Positions 50,315-59,803 are shown, numbered from the stretch's first letter. The stretch: DNA of 64,000 nt from Colwellia psychrerythraea (GCF_000764225.1 NZ_JQED01000005.1:310001-374000), one strand, 5' to 3'. Program-made: numbers and translations. The notes: generated by a model from the letters alone, not told the origin.

Positions 50315-51586
50315 TTATATCCCCATTAAGCCCCAAACCACAGCGACTAGTCCAGTTAGCAGTATCATAAAGCTATATATGGTGGCAATAACAGTGAACT
50401 TCACAAAAGTAAAAAAGTAACCTTGTCTATAAACTTTTCTTTGCATTAAAAATAAATAGATCGGTATCCAAAATAAAATCCCTCCAGCAACAACACCGAT
50501 AAAATTGGCGAGAATCGGATACATTGGTGCAAGGTAGTTATCTAGCACATCCAATATTTCAGAGAGTAATATCGCGATAAAAATGAAACTGTGACTATGC
50601 AAAGCTACCGTTAAATGCTCCATGTATAATCGCTTAGAGAACATAAACATCACTTTTAGTAATACTGCAAAAAGTGGTAGTAAAATAAACATCAACTGGG
50701 GTAGTTTTCCAATGACTTGCTCAATGAGAGGACCAGTATCAGTATTAAACGCTTTTTCAGCTTTATCCGTTAACTCTTTTACGAAAGCATTTACTTTCTT
50801 ATTTTTTTCATCCGATAAAAAGTCAAATGACAGGGTACCATCATCATTATTAGCTATCTTGATATCTTGCTTATTTTGAGTGCCACTTTTCACTTTCAAT
50901 CGACTGGCAATCAGTGAATCAAAACGCGCTTTTTCATCCGCGGGTAGCTCTTCTTTAATTTGATCAAACTCCAACTCAAGCAGCTCTCGAGTCAGTTTAA
51001 TAATCTGTTTATTACTTCCCAAATTATAGTCACTATTCAAATCATCAAGATAAACAGTAAACTTTGCTATATCAGCATCTAATGTTGCTATATTTTCAAT
51101 AGCGTCAACACTAGCTTCTTGCGTTTTTTCAACGTCACTTTTCTCAGTTTTTAGTTGCTTAATATGGCTTTGCACTTGGGAAATAAGCGCTTGTTTGTCA
51201 CTAACCGTGATGGTCTTATTATTTTCAGCCGCAATAAAAAATTTTAGCGTGAGGAAAAAAATAATACTTATAAACAAATATAATCGTAGTGGCGGTACAT
51301 AATGTACCCTTCTGCCAGCAAAATATTCATTGGTTAAAAAAGCAGGCCTGGTCAATAAAGGAAAAAGAGTTCGACTAGCGCGAGAATCAAAACTAAAAAT
51401 ATCATCTAATAAGTGCATAATAACCACCCAAAAATATTTCAATTTCGAATCAGCTTCTTGTCCACAATTAGCACAAAAAGGGCCTTTTAGTGGCACATGG
51501 CAATTTTCACACGTTTGATTGCCCTCATTCGGGACATTTACTACTTCATTGATAGACTCTGTTTCGGTTAACTCTTTTGTTGGCAT
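50315..51586 (-). CDS. DUF3667-like membrane protein with N-terminal zinc ribbon
   Basis: The 423-residue protein has a zinc-ribbon motif (CENCHVPLKGPFCANCGQ), then SRASRTLFPLLTRPAFLTNEYFAGRRVHYVPPLRLYLFISIIFF leading into the first TM. A long Lys/Glu-rich helical or coiled-coil stretch (about 120-260) and four further TM helices at the C-terminus follow. This order fits DUF3667. Function is unknown. The start MPTKELTE is chosen because it leaves a soluble N-terminus. A Met 13 codons upstream is also possible and neither has a clear Shine-Dalgarno. Confidence 0.7.
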   Translation of the reverse strand: MPTKELTETESINEVVNVPNEGNQTCENCHVPLKGPFCANCGQEADSKLKYFWVVIMHLLDDIFSFDSRASRTLFPLLTRPAFLTNEYFAGRRVHYVPPLRLYLFISIIFFLTLKFFIAAENNKTITVSDKQALISQVQSHIKQLKTEKSDVEKTQEASVDAIENIATLDADIAKFTVYLDDLNSDYNLGSNKQIIKLTRELLELEFDQIKEELPADEKARFDSLIASRLKVKSGTQNKQDIKIANNDDGTLSFDFLSDEKNKKVNAFVKELTDKAEKAFNTDTGPLIEQVIGKLPQLMFILLPLFAVLLKVMFMFSKRLYMEHLTVALHSHSFIFIAILLSEILDVLDNYLAPMYPILANFIGVVAGGILFWIPIYLFLMQRKVYRQGYFFTFVKFTVIATIYSFMILLTGLVAVVWGLMGI

Positions 51587-51831
51587 AATGAATAATTGTT
51601 GGATAGCAAAAGACAATAAAAGCATAACATTATGTGAATATAAAGTTACAAAGTAATTAAAAAACTTAAGTAAATAAGATGTCGCGACTAATCTATTCTG
51701 CTAAATTAATAATTGAGATAAAGGATCAAATCACAGTATTTCAACTAACTCTATTAATACAGGTCAACTATGCTTAGGCATGATGACCAATAATACACAT
51801 TGAAAACATAGCCAAAAGCAGGAGAATTGTA

Positions 51832-52380
51832 ATGGCGTTTGAAGTTAAATTTGAATTAACCGAATCAGACTTAGAGCATTTCCGTGATGTTATGCGCAAA
51901 GCGCAAGCAGGTGCCGAACAACTTAGTGAGCAAGAAATTCTCACTAACGCTAAAAAGATTAGTCAAAATATAAAAGCTAATGTACCTGAATTTGTTCGAG
52001 ATCGTATTCAAAAACTAGAAACTTTCGTAGCCATGATTGAAGATGATGAATGGCAAATTCCAACTGATGAGCGCACGGAAGTATTAAGTGCTTTAGCGTA
52101 CTTTAGTGATCCTGAAGATTTAGTACCTGACCATATTCCTGTATTAGGCTTTTTAGATGATGCAATTATGATCGAACTAGTTGCCGAAGAATTTAAAGAC
52201 GATTTTGAAGCTTTTGAAGAGTTTTGTGCCTACCGTCAACGGGAAGAAGGCCGTAGCGGAGATGCGACTATTACGCGTGACGAATGGTTAGAGTCCAAAC
52301 GCCACGAATTACATAGCAGAATGAGAAGTCGTCGTTCATCTAGACGAAGTGGTCGTTCTTCATTTCGCTCTATTTTTTAA
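51832..52380 (+). CDS. YkvA/DUF1232-family protein
   Basis: The 182-residue soluble protein contains the short DUF1232 signature ALAYFSDPEDLVPDHIPVLGFLDDAIMIELV (about 83-115). It is preceded by a helical region and followed by an Arg/Ser-rich basic tail (RSRRSSRRSGRSSFRS) that could bind nucleic acid or acidic lipid. Most DUF1232 proteins have a membrane helix in this segment, and function is unknown. A strong AGGAG Shine-Dalgarno lies before the ATG, and a terminator follows. Confidence 0.8.
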   Translation: MAFEVKFELTESDLEHFRDVMRKAQAGAEQLSEQEILTNAKKISQNIKANVPEFVRDRIQKLETFVAMIEDDEWQIPTDERTEVLSALAYFSDPEDLVPDHIPVLGFLDDAIMIELVAEEFKDDFEAFEEFCAYRQREEGRSGDATITRDEWLESKRHELHSRMRSRRSSRRSGRSSFRSIF

Positions 52381-52430
52381 CATAAAAATGGTTAAGGCTA
52401 TTTATTAGCGAGTTTTGTCTGTAAACATTC

Positions 52431-52460
52431 AAAATGACAAAGAGTTTTCTTTGTCATTTT
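52431..52460. terminator. Bidirectional terminator after the DUF1232 gene
   Basis: AAAATGACAAAGA and TCTTTGTCATTTT form a perfect 13-bp stem with a 4-base loop, between convergent genes. Confidence 0.85.
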
Positions 52461-52485
52461 TATTATCTAATCATCACCTCAGAGT

Positions 52486-54672
52486 CTAAAGGTCACTTGG
52501 CCTACCAGCGTCACCCTGACTATAGTCACACACTCCTTGAGAAAATATTGCCCGTAAAGATGTTAACTGTTCAGTCAGGTCTATATCTGCATACATACCT
52601 TGCTCTATCGCTTGTTCAAATGGAATTTTATAACACTTGAAAACGCTGCCCTGCCAAGGACCTTCAGCTTGAATACGACTATTTGAAAAAATAGCATAAT
52701 GCTCAGCACATACACCTCGTTTGAAATCTTTTTTCCCGTAATCTCCGTTATTCCAATTACCATGCCATACATCTTTTCCTTCAGCGAGAACACTACCCTG
52801 GTCATCAAAACAAGTATCTTGTAATTGTACTGGTTTACTTTGAGCCGCATTGAGTTCTGGAAATGCTAAACGCTTTAATAACCATAAATCCATCAACTCA
52901 AAGGCCTGATTTGTCGGATCAAAATCCCGCTTTGCCACCCAAATAACCTGATTTTCATAATGGCCATTTGCTTGCTGTAATCGTAAACGCGTACTAAACG
53001 ATGCCGAAATATGATGCATATCCAACTTTTCTTCTAAGTAGTGACGTACATCAATAATCGGTAAATTAAGTTTACCAATAAAAACCTGTCCGCCTCGATA
53101 AGCTGCTTCAATTGCCTTAAGTGAAGCACTTCGTCGAGGCGCTAATTCATTATCCATTACTTGCGTTATATTATCGCTACCCCATAACGAAATCCAAAAC
53201 GGCATTTTACGGCCGAAGGGAGTCACAATGGTTTCAGCCCTCATTTGGTGTTGCGCTTTCCAACTGCCAATATTCTTATTAATATGAACAAATTCAGCCA
53301 AGGTTATTTTTCTTTGCTTTAAGGCACTTAGTCCATACTGCACCCCCTCATTATCCCAGGTACTTTCTACCAAGCCGTATTTATCACGGCCAAACAGCCA
53401 AGCCATATCTTCCCAATAATTCCAGTTAGTTTGTTCAACAACATCTTCACTAAAGAAGTGGCGCAAAAAACCTTGTCTAGGATTATGGATAAAGGTAGAT
53501 AAACCAAAATAACCATTAATGCATTCGCTATTACCTTTAGGGAAGCTCGGTACCATACCAGCCATAAATTGAGCTACTGGTTGAAGAAAGGCTATTTTTT
53601 GTGGAAAGTCATGCAAGCTATTCATCCCCTCGAGCAATTGTCTCTGATCCCACTGTTGCCAGCGGCTATTATCTTTGGCTCGAAAGGTAAAGTAATTATT
53701 AAATAAGTCGCAATCTAGGGTGTAAATTGTCTGGCTTAACATATCCGGATATGAATATTGAGGGATCAGGCCATCGAGAATGCCGCGACTGTTTTGGCCA
53801 ATCAGGTATTGAGCTAGCCCTCCGCCTGATCCGCCAATGCCCACTGTGTATAATGGCTCACCAAATAAGCTGATGAAATGAAGCTTCACTCTACGCGCTG
53901 TGTCTTCTGCCAATAACATATTATAGGTATAACTGGTTCGATTCCCGCTTGAACTTATAATCGCATAGCCTTTTTGTACTTCTTCTAAACGCCTAGTTAT
54001 TGTACGTGTCGCTTTTTGTCTGCCCTGTCTAAAACCTATTCCTGAGCCGCCATGAAACTGATAAATTAATTTTTTATTCCATAACGAGCTCTTAGTACGT
54101 GTTCCTAGCTCTTCAGGAGTTATTGCCATAGCAATGGTGTATATAAAACGATTAATACTGCCTTGTTCCGCACGAAATAATTGCAAGGGTAGCTGAGCAT
54201 CTCTTAAAGAGGTTAGTTGGGAGAATTGCTCCGGAGAGATTTTAACTAATTTTTCATTATTATTAAGGTAATAAAACTGTAAATGACTTTTCACTAAACA
54301 ATCTTTCGAATAACCAATAATAGCCGTCTGTAATGCTATATTTTCATAAACAGGGACACCAAAACCTTCTTGGTTATCTACTAGAGGTTGGCCAATACCA
54401 GAGTCTATGGTCATGCAATAGAATGGATATTGTTTAGGGCCAGAGTATAAAGAATTACTTGGACCCACATGGCCAAGCTTTATTGGAAAGTAGAAGGTCT
54501 CATCTGGTCGATTAACTTGACTAATGTGCGGAGAGATTGGCAGTAAATAATTTTCTTCTGCGCTAGCTAACCGCTTAACTTGACGATATTGATACGGGCG
54601 TTCCGAAGGATAAAGCCAAATTAGGACAGCAATCAGCGTGAGAGTAACAAATATAAATTTTCTCTTTTGCAT
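52486..54672 (-). CDS. DUF6351-like alpha/beta-hydrolase-fold protein, membrane anchored or exported
   Basis: The 728-residue protein has an N-terminal signal or anchor helix (KFIFVTLTLIAVLIWLY) and a large domain with YQFHGGSGIGFRQGR (oxyanion-type HGG). The nucleophile-elbow-like GIGGSGGGLAQYLIGQN is followed by LDGLIPQYSYPDM. This resembles DUF6351 proteins of proteobacteria, some of which sit near polyester or steroid catabolism genes. Catalytic activity is inferred. The start at MQKRKF has GGTGG upstream. It stands alone and no substrate can be assigned. Confidence 0.6.
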   Translation of the reverse strand: MQKRKFIFVTLTLIAVLIWLYPSERPYQYRQVKRLASAEENYLLPISPHISQVNRPDETFYFPIKLGHVGPSNSLYSGPKQYPFYCMTIDSGIGQPLVDNQEGFGVPVYENIALQTAIIGYSKDCLVKSHLQFYYLNNNEKLVKISPEQFSQLTSLRDAQLPLQLFRAEQGSINRFIYTIAMAITPEELGTRTKSSLWNKKLIYQFHGGSGIGFRQGRQKATRTITRRLEEVQKGYAIISSSGNRTSYTYNMLLAEDTARRVKLHFISLFGEPLYTVGIGGSGGGLAQYLIGQNSRGILDGLIPQYSYPDMLSQTIYTLDCDLFNNYFTFRAKDNSRWQQWDQRQLLEGMNSLHDFPQKIAFLQPVAQFMAGMVPSFPKGNSECINGYFGLSTFIHNPRQGFLRHFFSEDVVEQTNWNYWEDMAWLFGRDKYGLVESTWDNEGVQYGLSALKQRKITLAEFVHINKNIGSWKAQHQMRAETIVTPFGRKMPFWISLWGSDNITQVMDNELAPRRSASLKAIEAAYRGGQVFIGKLNLPIIDVRHYLEEKLDMHHISASFSTRLRLQQANGHYENQVIWVAKRDFDPTNQAFELMDLWLLKRLAFPELNAAQSKPVQLQDTCFDDQGSVLAEGKDVWHGNWNNGDYGKKDFKRGVCAEHYAIFSNSRIQAEGPWQGSVFKCYKIPFEQAIEQGMYADIDLTEQLTSLRAIFSQGVCDYSQGDAGRPSDL

Positions 54673-54766
54673 AACAATACCACCGAAAAAATTACCCAAC
54701 ACTTAATTTAAATATAGTGGAGATAATTTAGTCCGGTAGAAGATATTGCACTGAAAAAGTTGTCGC

Positions 54767-55342
54767 TTATTTCAATTTAGCAACGAAAGTTTTTCTAAAC
54801 TTAGCTAACTTTGGTGAGACAACTGCTTGGCAATATTGATTTTCTGGATTATTTTTAAAGTAATTGTGGTGATAATCTTCACCACAATAAAAAGTAACGG
54901 CTGGACTTACTTGAGTCACGATTGAATCATCAAATAACTGCTCTTGATTGATTTCTTCAATGATAGCTAAAGCAACCTCTTGTTGTTGAGCATCATGAGT
55001 AAAAACTTCAGAGCGGTATTGTGTGCCGATATCATTTCCTTGACGATTTAACTGCGTTGGATTGTGTAGACTAAAAAACACCTCCAATATCTCTCTATAG
55101 CTTATCACTGAACTATCAAATTCAAGTTGTACTACTTCCGCATGGCCACTCTTACCAGTACAAACTTCTTCATAAGTTGGCGCCGTAGTATGCCCTCCCA
55201 TGTAACCAGGCTTGGCAGAAATAATACCATTTACCATATTAAATGCACTTTCAATACACCAAAAACAGCCTCCAGCTAGAGTCGCTATTTGTACCGCTTT
55301 GTCGTTGGGTTGATCTGTCATTTTGTTTGTTGCCTTAATCAT
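54767..55342 (-). CDS. msrA: Peptide methionine sulfoxide reductase A
   Basis: The 191-residue enzyme reduces methionine-S-sulfoxide in proteins. The active-site motif GGCFWCIESAF is at residues 24-34, and the later conserved blocks GYMGGHTTAPTYEEVCTGKSGHAEVVQLEF and the QYRSEVF form are present. A Met 7 codons downstream is an alternative start. It is divergent from the RegB-like gene, with about 100 bp between. Confidence 0.95.
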   Translation of the reverse strand: MIKATNKMTDQPNDKAVQIATLAGGCFWCIESAFNMVNGIISAKPGYMGGHTTAPTYEEVCTGKSGHAEVVQLEFDSSVISYREILEVFFSLHNPTQLNRQGNDIGTQYRSEVFTHDAQQQEVALAIIEEINQEQLFDDSIVTQVSPAVTFYCGEDYHHNYFKNNPENQYCQAVVSPKLAKFRKTFVAKLK

Positions 55343-55441
55343 TGTTTCTTTTATGATTTACCTCAGCCTTTTTTGTTGCTAAATAGGCTAAGATGTAATC
55401 GTTAACTCATATTATACTCATATTTAGCCAGTAAGAAATAT

Positions 55442-56698
55442 ATGCCACAGTTTTTCAAAAGAACCAGCCAAATACAGGCTATTATTGCATTACGCAGTAT
55501 TGCAATTGCCATTCAGTTACTGTTAATTCTATTTGTAAATTTAGGATTAGCCTATGAATTACCATGGATGCCATTGGTGAGTATAATTAGCTTAGAAGTG
55601 CTTTTTACCTTCAGTAGCTACCTTTATTATAGCCGTAATCACTTAAGTGAAAAAAAAGCGAGCCAAAAAGCAATATTAGTGCAAATCTGTGCTGATATTA
55701 TTTTCCTGTCACTTTTACTCTTTTTTAGTGGTGGGGCAACCAATGCTTTTGTTTCTTTATTACTCATTCCTATCGCAATAGCTGCTGTTACTTTAACGCC
55801 ATTATTACTGACAATCGTTGCCTTCCTTGCCATAGCTTCTTATAGTATTTTATTATGGTCATTACCCATGAGCGTTATGCACGGTAATATGCAAGGGCAC
55901 TTTATTGGTATGGGGATCAACTTTTTATTTTCTGCGCTCGTCGTTGCTATTGTTGTGGGTAAGATGGCACGCAGCATTAATCAACAAGAACTTGCCATTG
56001 CCGCCTATCGTGAAAATTTGTTAAAACAAGAGCAAGTTACCTCACTAGGTGTTGCGTCTGCTCAGGTTACTCACCAATTGGCTACCCCTATCGCAACAGT
56101 GCAATTGCTTGCTGATGAATTACTTGATGATTTACCTGACAACGAAATAGTACTTGATATGCAAAATCAACTTACGCGCTGTAGAGACAGCTTATCTGAT
56201 TTTCGTGCGATGGTTTTCGATATTAAAGAACAAGTAATTAAAGCCACTAATTGCCAAGCTTTATTCGATGAAATCACTGATAATGTCCGTGTAAATAATC
56301 CGGAAATAAGCTTACAGTTACAAAAAGATAGTGATAAAAACTCTAATGGAGCCTCTATTAATGCTGATGCTGCTTTATTACCTGCTATTATCAACTTAAT
56401 AAATAATGCAATTAGAGCAAGTAAAGCCAATAACAGCAAAGCGCTAAGCCTTACTTGTCAAATTATTGAGGATAATTGGCAATTTACTATTCGAGATTAT
56501 GGTAAAGGTTTTACCTTAAAAAAACTTAATGAATTAGGGGTAAAACCTGTTAATAGTGAGCAAGGCTTTGGCATGGCCGTTTTTTTAAGCCATGCTAGTC
56601 TAGAGCGCCTTGGTGGTAAACTAGCGTTAACAAATCACCAAGATGGTGGCGCGCTCGTGACATTAAGTCTACCAATTTCATCTTACAATAAATTCTAA
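55442..56698 (+). CDS. RegB/PrrB-like sensor histidine kinase
   Basis: The 418-residue protein has six predicted TM helices (about 15-175). A GGATNAF segment (97-103) recalls the quinone-binding GGxxNPF of RegB. The H-box is GVASAQVTHQLATPIATVQLLADEL with phospho-acceptor His211. The ATPase domain carries NLINNAIRAS, DYGKGF and GFGMAVFLSHASLERLGG. In alphaproteobacteria such kinases respond to redox state. It is followed after 10 bp by its response regulator. Confidence 0.85.
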   Translation: MPQFFKRTSQIQAIIALRSIAIAIQLLLILFVNLGLAYELPWMPLVSIISLEVLFTFSSYLYYSRNHLSEKKASQKAILVQICADIIFLSLLLFFSGGATNAFVSLLLIPIAIAAVTLTPLLLTIVAFLAIASYSILLWSLPMSVMHGNMQGHFIGMGINFLFSALVVAIVVGKMARSINQQELAIAAYRENLLKQEQVTSLGVASAQVTHQLATPIATVQLLADELLDDLPDNEIVLDMQNQLTRCRDSLSDFRAMVFDIKEQVIKATNCQALFDEITDNVRVNNPEISLQLQKDSDKNSNGASINADAALLPAIINLINNAIRASKANNSKALSLTCQIIEDNWQFTIRDYGKGFTLKKLNELGVKPVNSEQGFGMAVFLSHASLERLGGKLALTNHQDGGALVTLSLPISSYNKF

Positions 56699-56708
56699 GG
56701 GAGTGAAT

Positions 56709-57263
56709 ATGCCTAATTCAGCCATAGCACCATCAAAACTACTAATTGTTGAAGATGATGTTATTTTTGCCAATACCCTTAATAGACGTTTAACTAAACA
56801 CGGCTTTGATTGTGTGCAAGTTGATAATAACAACGATGCGTTACTTGCATGCCACCGCCATACGCCTGATTATATTTTATTGGATATGAAGTTGGCAGAA
56901 GAAAATACCTTATCAATCATCACTCCTTTACGTAAATTACGCCCGCAAAGCCGCATTGTATTACTCACGGGGTTTGCTAGCATTGCTACGGCTGTTGACG
57001 CGATAAAGTTAGGTGCTGATGATTATTTATCTAAACCAGTAGATAGCCAGACACTTCTTGCGACACTTAAAGGCAGCAAGGCTGAAACTATCGAAGTCGA
57101 CACTCAAAGCGAAGAAACTTTATCGGCAGAACAAGTTGAATGGCAACATATTCAACAAGTGTTGAAAGCTAATCAGGGGAATATTTCGGCTACCGCTAGA
57201 CAGCTTTCAATGCACAGGAGAACGTTACAACGTAAATTGCAAAAAAGACCTCATGCAACTTAA
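56709..57263 (+). CDS. RegA/PrrA-like response regulator
   Basis: The 184-residue protein has a receiver domain (KLLIVEDDVIFANTLNRRL, phospho-acceptor Asp59 in YILLDMKLA, conserved Lys in LSKPVD). A C-terminal Fis-type helix-turn-helix (GNISATARQLSMHRRTLQRKLQKR) identical in style to RegA/PrrA follows. The ATG has GGGAG 5 bases upstream. A GTG 2 codons earlier is too close to the Shine-Dalgarno. It is probably phosphorylated by the neighbouring kinase and controls respiratory or redox genes. Confidence 0.87.
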   Translation: MPNSAIAPSKLLIVEDDVIFANTLNRRLTKHGFDCVQVDNNNDALLACHRHTPDYILLDMKLAEENTLSIITPLRKLRPQSRIVLLTGFASIATAVDAIKLGADDYLSKPVDSQTLLATLKGSKAETIEVDTQSEETLSAEQVEWQHIQQVLKANQGNISATARQLSMHRRTLQRKLQKRPHAT

Positions 57264-57283
57264 GCTGGCAAAGCTAATGTGTT

Positions 57284-58396
57284 TTAAAAATTATAGGCTA
57301 AGTGCTGATGAAATCTTATCATCACTTCTTCTTTAGTCGGCTCAATTTCAAGTTCTACTGCCATCAGCTGCATTGCTTGCTCTATTTGATTTAAAAATCG
57401 ACCAAATCCGTGACCACTATTATTTTCAGGTGTTGCTACAAAGACTAACTGAACATTATCAGTTAGCTCATCTGCACTCCATTTACTAACAATTCCGCAT
57501 GGGCTTTGCTCAGGGTTATAACCCAACATTTGTAACTCACCCACACGAGATACAATTTCATGAATACTATATCGAACAATAGGCACCAAACCATTGGCAA
57601 TCAGCGCACCATTATTTAGGTTATAACGCTTAGCCGCCATAGTAAAAACATCGGTTAAATACATATATAACGGGTTGTAAGGGTCTTTTGAATGGCTATC
57701 TATTTCTACTTGTTGCAATAGTTCATTACTGATATTCAAAGTAACTACTGCATAATTCATGGCGCTATGATGAGTCGGTACTGTCACTTTTTGACTGGCA
57801 TAACGTTTATCAATTTCACGCAATTTATGGGCTTGGGTAAGAGTACATCCTTTATTCTGAGCAAACAGATCGTAAGTCAGATGCTGATGATCTCTCAAAC
57901 GCATATCGCTTTTATCTAACTTAATTCTTTCACAAAAGTTCTCGACCACTTGACTCACTTTACTGTGAAAATTAGCCGCATTAACTCTAATGTCGTTACC
58001 TGTTGCTAAAAAAAGTAGACAAATTTTCTTTGCCCTTTTACTGCCATCGAAAAATGATTTTTTAAGGTGGTGATTCTCTGGATTGTAGTAAAACAGAATT
58101 TGCTGATTCGTTTGCCATTGATGCATTTCTTGGCTATATCTTACGCGCGCCAGTTTATCATTAGCAATAAACTGGCAATTATCGAGCTCAACACCATCAG
58201 TTAACTCAAAGAATAGAGCAGATAATTGTTGGTAAAAATCATAGTATGGCTGCGGCTTTAGTTCACTATAATTGCTCGAGAACTGCTGAAACACTTCGTC
58301 AGTCAAGGTAAACTCAGCTAAAATATACTGGTTATCACGCACATTACCAGGTAAATAGGCTTTATGAGCGGCACTTCGTTTTCGAATAATTGACAT
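57284..58396 (-). CDS. DUF3083-like protein of unknown function
   Basis: The 370-residue soluble protein has two similar halves. Each shows a run such as ILAEFTLTDEVFQQFSSNY or VTLNISNELLQQVEIDSHSK, then YDFYQQLSALFFELTDG or YNPLYMYLTDVFTMAAKRY, then CQFIANDKLARVRYS or GALIANGLVPIVRYS. This points to an internal duplication. I recall this length and pattern as DUF3083, found in Alteromonadales and Vibrionales. No function is known. The start MSIIRKR has AGGG 6 bases upstream. Confidence 0.65.
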   Translation of the reverse strand: MSIIRKRSAAHKAYLPGNVRDNQYILAEFTLTDEVFQQFSSNYSELKPQPYYDFYQQLSALFFELTDGVELDNCQFIANDKLARVRYSQEMHQWQTNQQILFYYNPENHHLKKSFFDGSKRAKKICLLFLATGNDIRVNAANFHSKVSQVVENFCERIKLDKSDMRLRDHQHLTYDLFAQNKGCTLTQAHKLREIDKRYASQKVTVPTHHSAMNYAVVTLNISNELLQQVEIDSHSKDPYNPLYMYLTDVFTMAAKRYNLNNGALIANGLVPIVRYSIHEIVSRVGELQMLGYNPEQSPCGIVSKWSADELTDNVQLVFVATPENNSGHGFGRFLNQIEQAMQLMAVELEIEPTKEEVMIRFHQHLAYNF

Positions 58397-58858
58397 GTTC
58401 ATCCCTAAATTAATTAACGCGGTTGAGCTTTACTCACAATACTTCAAAATGCTGGTTGCAGGATGTCTGATTTACCCATAATAAAAGCGCATCTTTTCAT
58501 TAAGGGTTACTCCCTTATTAACCGATGTATAATCATCATGTGTATCTAAGAGCCCACTGCAGGCTAGATTTAGAATAGTCTAATGCACGTTATTGACTTC
58601 TAGAGAAAAAAGCATTTCCTTCAATCAGAACATTGCCTAATAACACTTCTAATTTCGACTAAATCCTGCATTTTTAGGTAACATAGGTATTGCTATTAGC
58701 CTTTTAAGATGGGAGCAGTATAATAAACACTAATGAAGCTTTTGTGACTTTTATATGTCACTAATATTACACTGGCAAACAAATTTACGAGAACAGATTA
58801 AGCTGAAACCTAGCTCTATCTAACTTTCATTAGCACTTATCCTACAAAAGGATCTATT
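58397..58858. other. Gene-free stretch of 462 bp
   Basis: I see no gene, tRNA or long repeat here. Small stem-loops occur (GTGAC/GTCAC near 58744-58761). The final ATCCT-ACAAA-AGGAT places the Shine-Dalgarno of the next gene in a short 5-bp stem. The region presumably holds divergent promoters. Confidence 0.5.
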
Positions 58859-59077
58859 TTGTTAAACGATCAACAAGCCCTGATTGAAGCCATTAATCAA
58901 ACCATGCCTTTTGGAAAGTATGCTGGTAGAAAGTTATTGCAATTGCCTGAGCCATATTTGGTGTGGTTTCAAAGCAAAGGCTTTCCTGAAGGAAAATTAG
59001 GGCAACAATTAGCCTTGATGTATGAAGTGAAGCTAAATGGCTTAGAAACCATGCTGAAACCTTTATTGCGTACTTAA
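58859..59077 (+). CDS. DUF3820-like small protein (TTG start)
   Basis: The 72-residue protein contains MPFGKYAGRKLLQLPEPYLVWFQSKGFPEGKLGQQLALMYE, the signature of DUF3820. Related proteins have been called putative quorum-sensing-regulated virulence factors, but without a clear mechanism. No ATG or GTG lies in frame upstream. TTG at 58859 is preceded by AAAGGA at 7 bases spacing and gives a full-length family N-terminus. Confidence 0.8.
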   Translation: MLNDQQALIEAINQTMPFGKYAGRKLLQLPEPYLVWFQSKGFPEGKLGQQLALMYEVKLNGLETMLKPLLRT

Positions 59078-59547
59078 TAGCGTGGAGTATTTTTTCTCAA
59101 AGGAGTTTATGTAACAACCATGGATTAAAAGCAGCTACTTTTTTAGAGTAATTTTATCTATTAAACATGCTATTTATTATCTATCGCAATAATGTTTTAA
59201 CATGAAGTGATGCTAACAATTTGTTTTACCAAAGCAAACTTTCATGAAAAAAAATATGCCCTGAGTTTTTATTTCTTCGTCCTGATTTCTCCTGCTGACA
59301 GTTACATATTTTCACTTGCGTCAGCTGGAAAATTCCTCTTAAATAACTCGTCGATTGATCAAATTTCATACATCACTAGGTCGATGCAAAATTCGACAAT
59401 CGGTCGCTGTATGGTATTAAGTATTAAATGATCCTAGGTAAATGAGGGATACAAATTTGTTTATTAATTGATTTATCAATTAATACCAATCGGTCTCATC
59501 TCTTGAGCTGTTTGGCACACTTACAGAAAGTTTATAAGGTGAAATAA
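59078..59547. other. Gene-poor stretch of 470 bp upstream of rmf
   Basis: An open frame of 74 codons at 59207-59431 has no Shine-Dalgarno and no family resemblance, so I treat it as non-coding. A 10-bp word TACCAATCGG occurs at about 59484 and again at about 59789, flanking rmf. The rmf promoter must lie in the last part but no clear -35/-10 pair stands out. Confidence 0.45.
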
Positions 59548-59721
59548 ATGAAAAGACAAAAAAGGGATAAACTTGGTAGAGCACATGCTAATGGATATCA
59601 GGCTGGTCTTGGCGGCAAAACAAAGGAACAATGCCCCTATCAGAGTGTTAATGCAAAATCACAATGGTTAGGAGGTTGGCGAGACGCCATAAGCGATAGA
59701 AACTTAGGACTTTTTAAATAG
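59548..59721 (+). CDS. rmf: Ribosome modulation factor
   Basis: This short gene encodes 57 residues: MKRQKRDKLGRAHANGYQAG, then LGGKTKEQCPYQSVNAKSQW and LGGWRDAISDRNLGLFK. It matches E. coli RMF along its length, including the KRQKRD start, GYQAG, CPYQ and SQWLGGWR blocks. RMF dimerises 70S ribosomes into inactive 100S particles in stationary phase or cold and starvation stress. AAGGTG lies 8 bases before the ATG. A strong hairpin follows. It is convergent with hemN. Confidence 0.95.
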   Translation: MKRQKRDKLGRAHANGYQAGLGGKTKEQCPYQSVNAKSQWLGGWRDAISDRNLGLFK

Positions 59722-59737
59722 ACATTAAGTTAGAAAT

Positions 59738-59767
59738 TTATCCCCAAATTCTACTGTTTGGGGATAA
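59738..59767. terminator. Terminator/stabilising hairpin after rmf
   Basis: TTATCCCCAAA and TTTGGGGATAA form a perfect 11-bp stem with an 8-base loop, flanked by an outer AT-rich inverted repeat. It lies between convergent rmf and hemN. Confidence 0.75.
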
Positions 59768-59803
59768 GTATATTTCTAAATTAAGTTGTACCAATCGGAC
59801 TAA

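Noticed and set aside
59207..59431. 74-codon frame upstream of rmf
   Set aside because: No Shine-Dalgarno and no recognisable domain. The residue composition fits translated AT-rich intergenic DNA.
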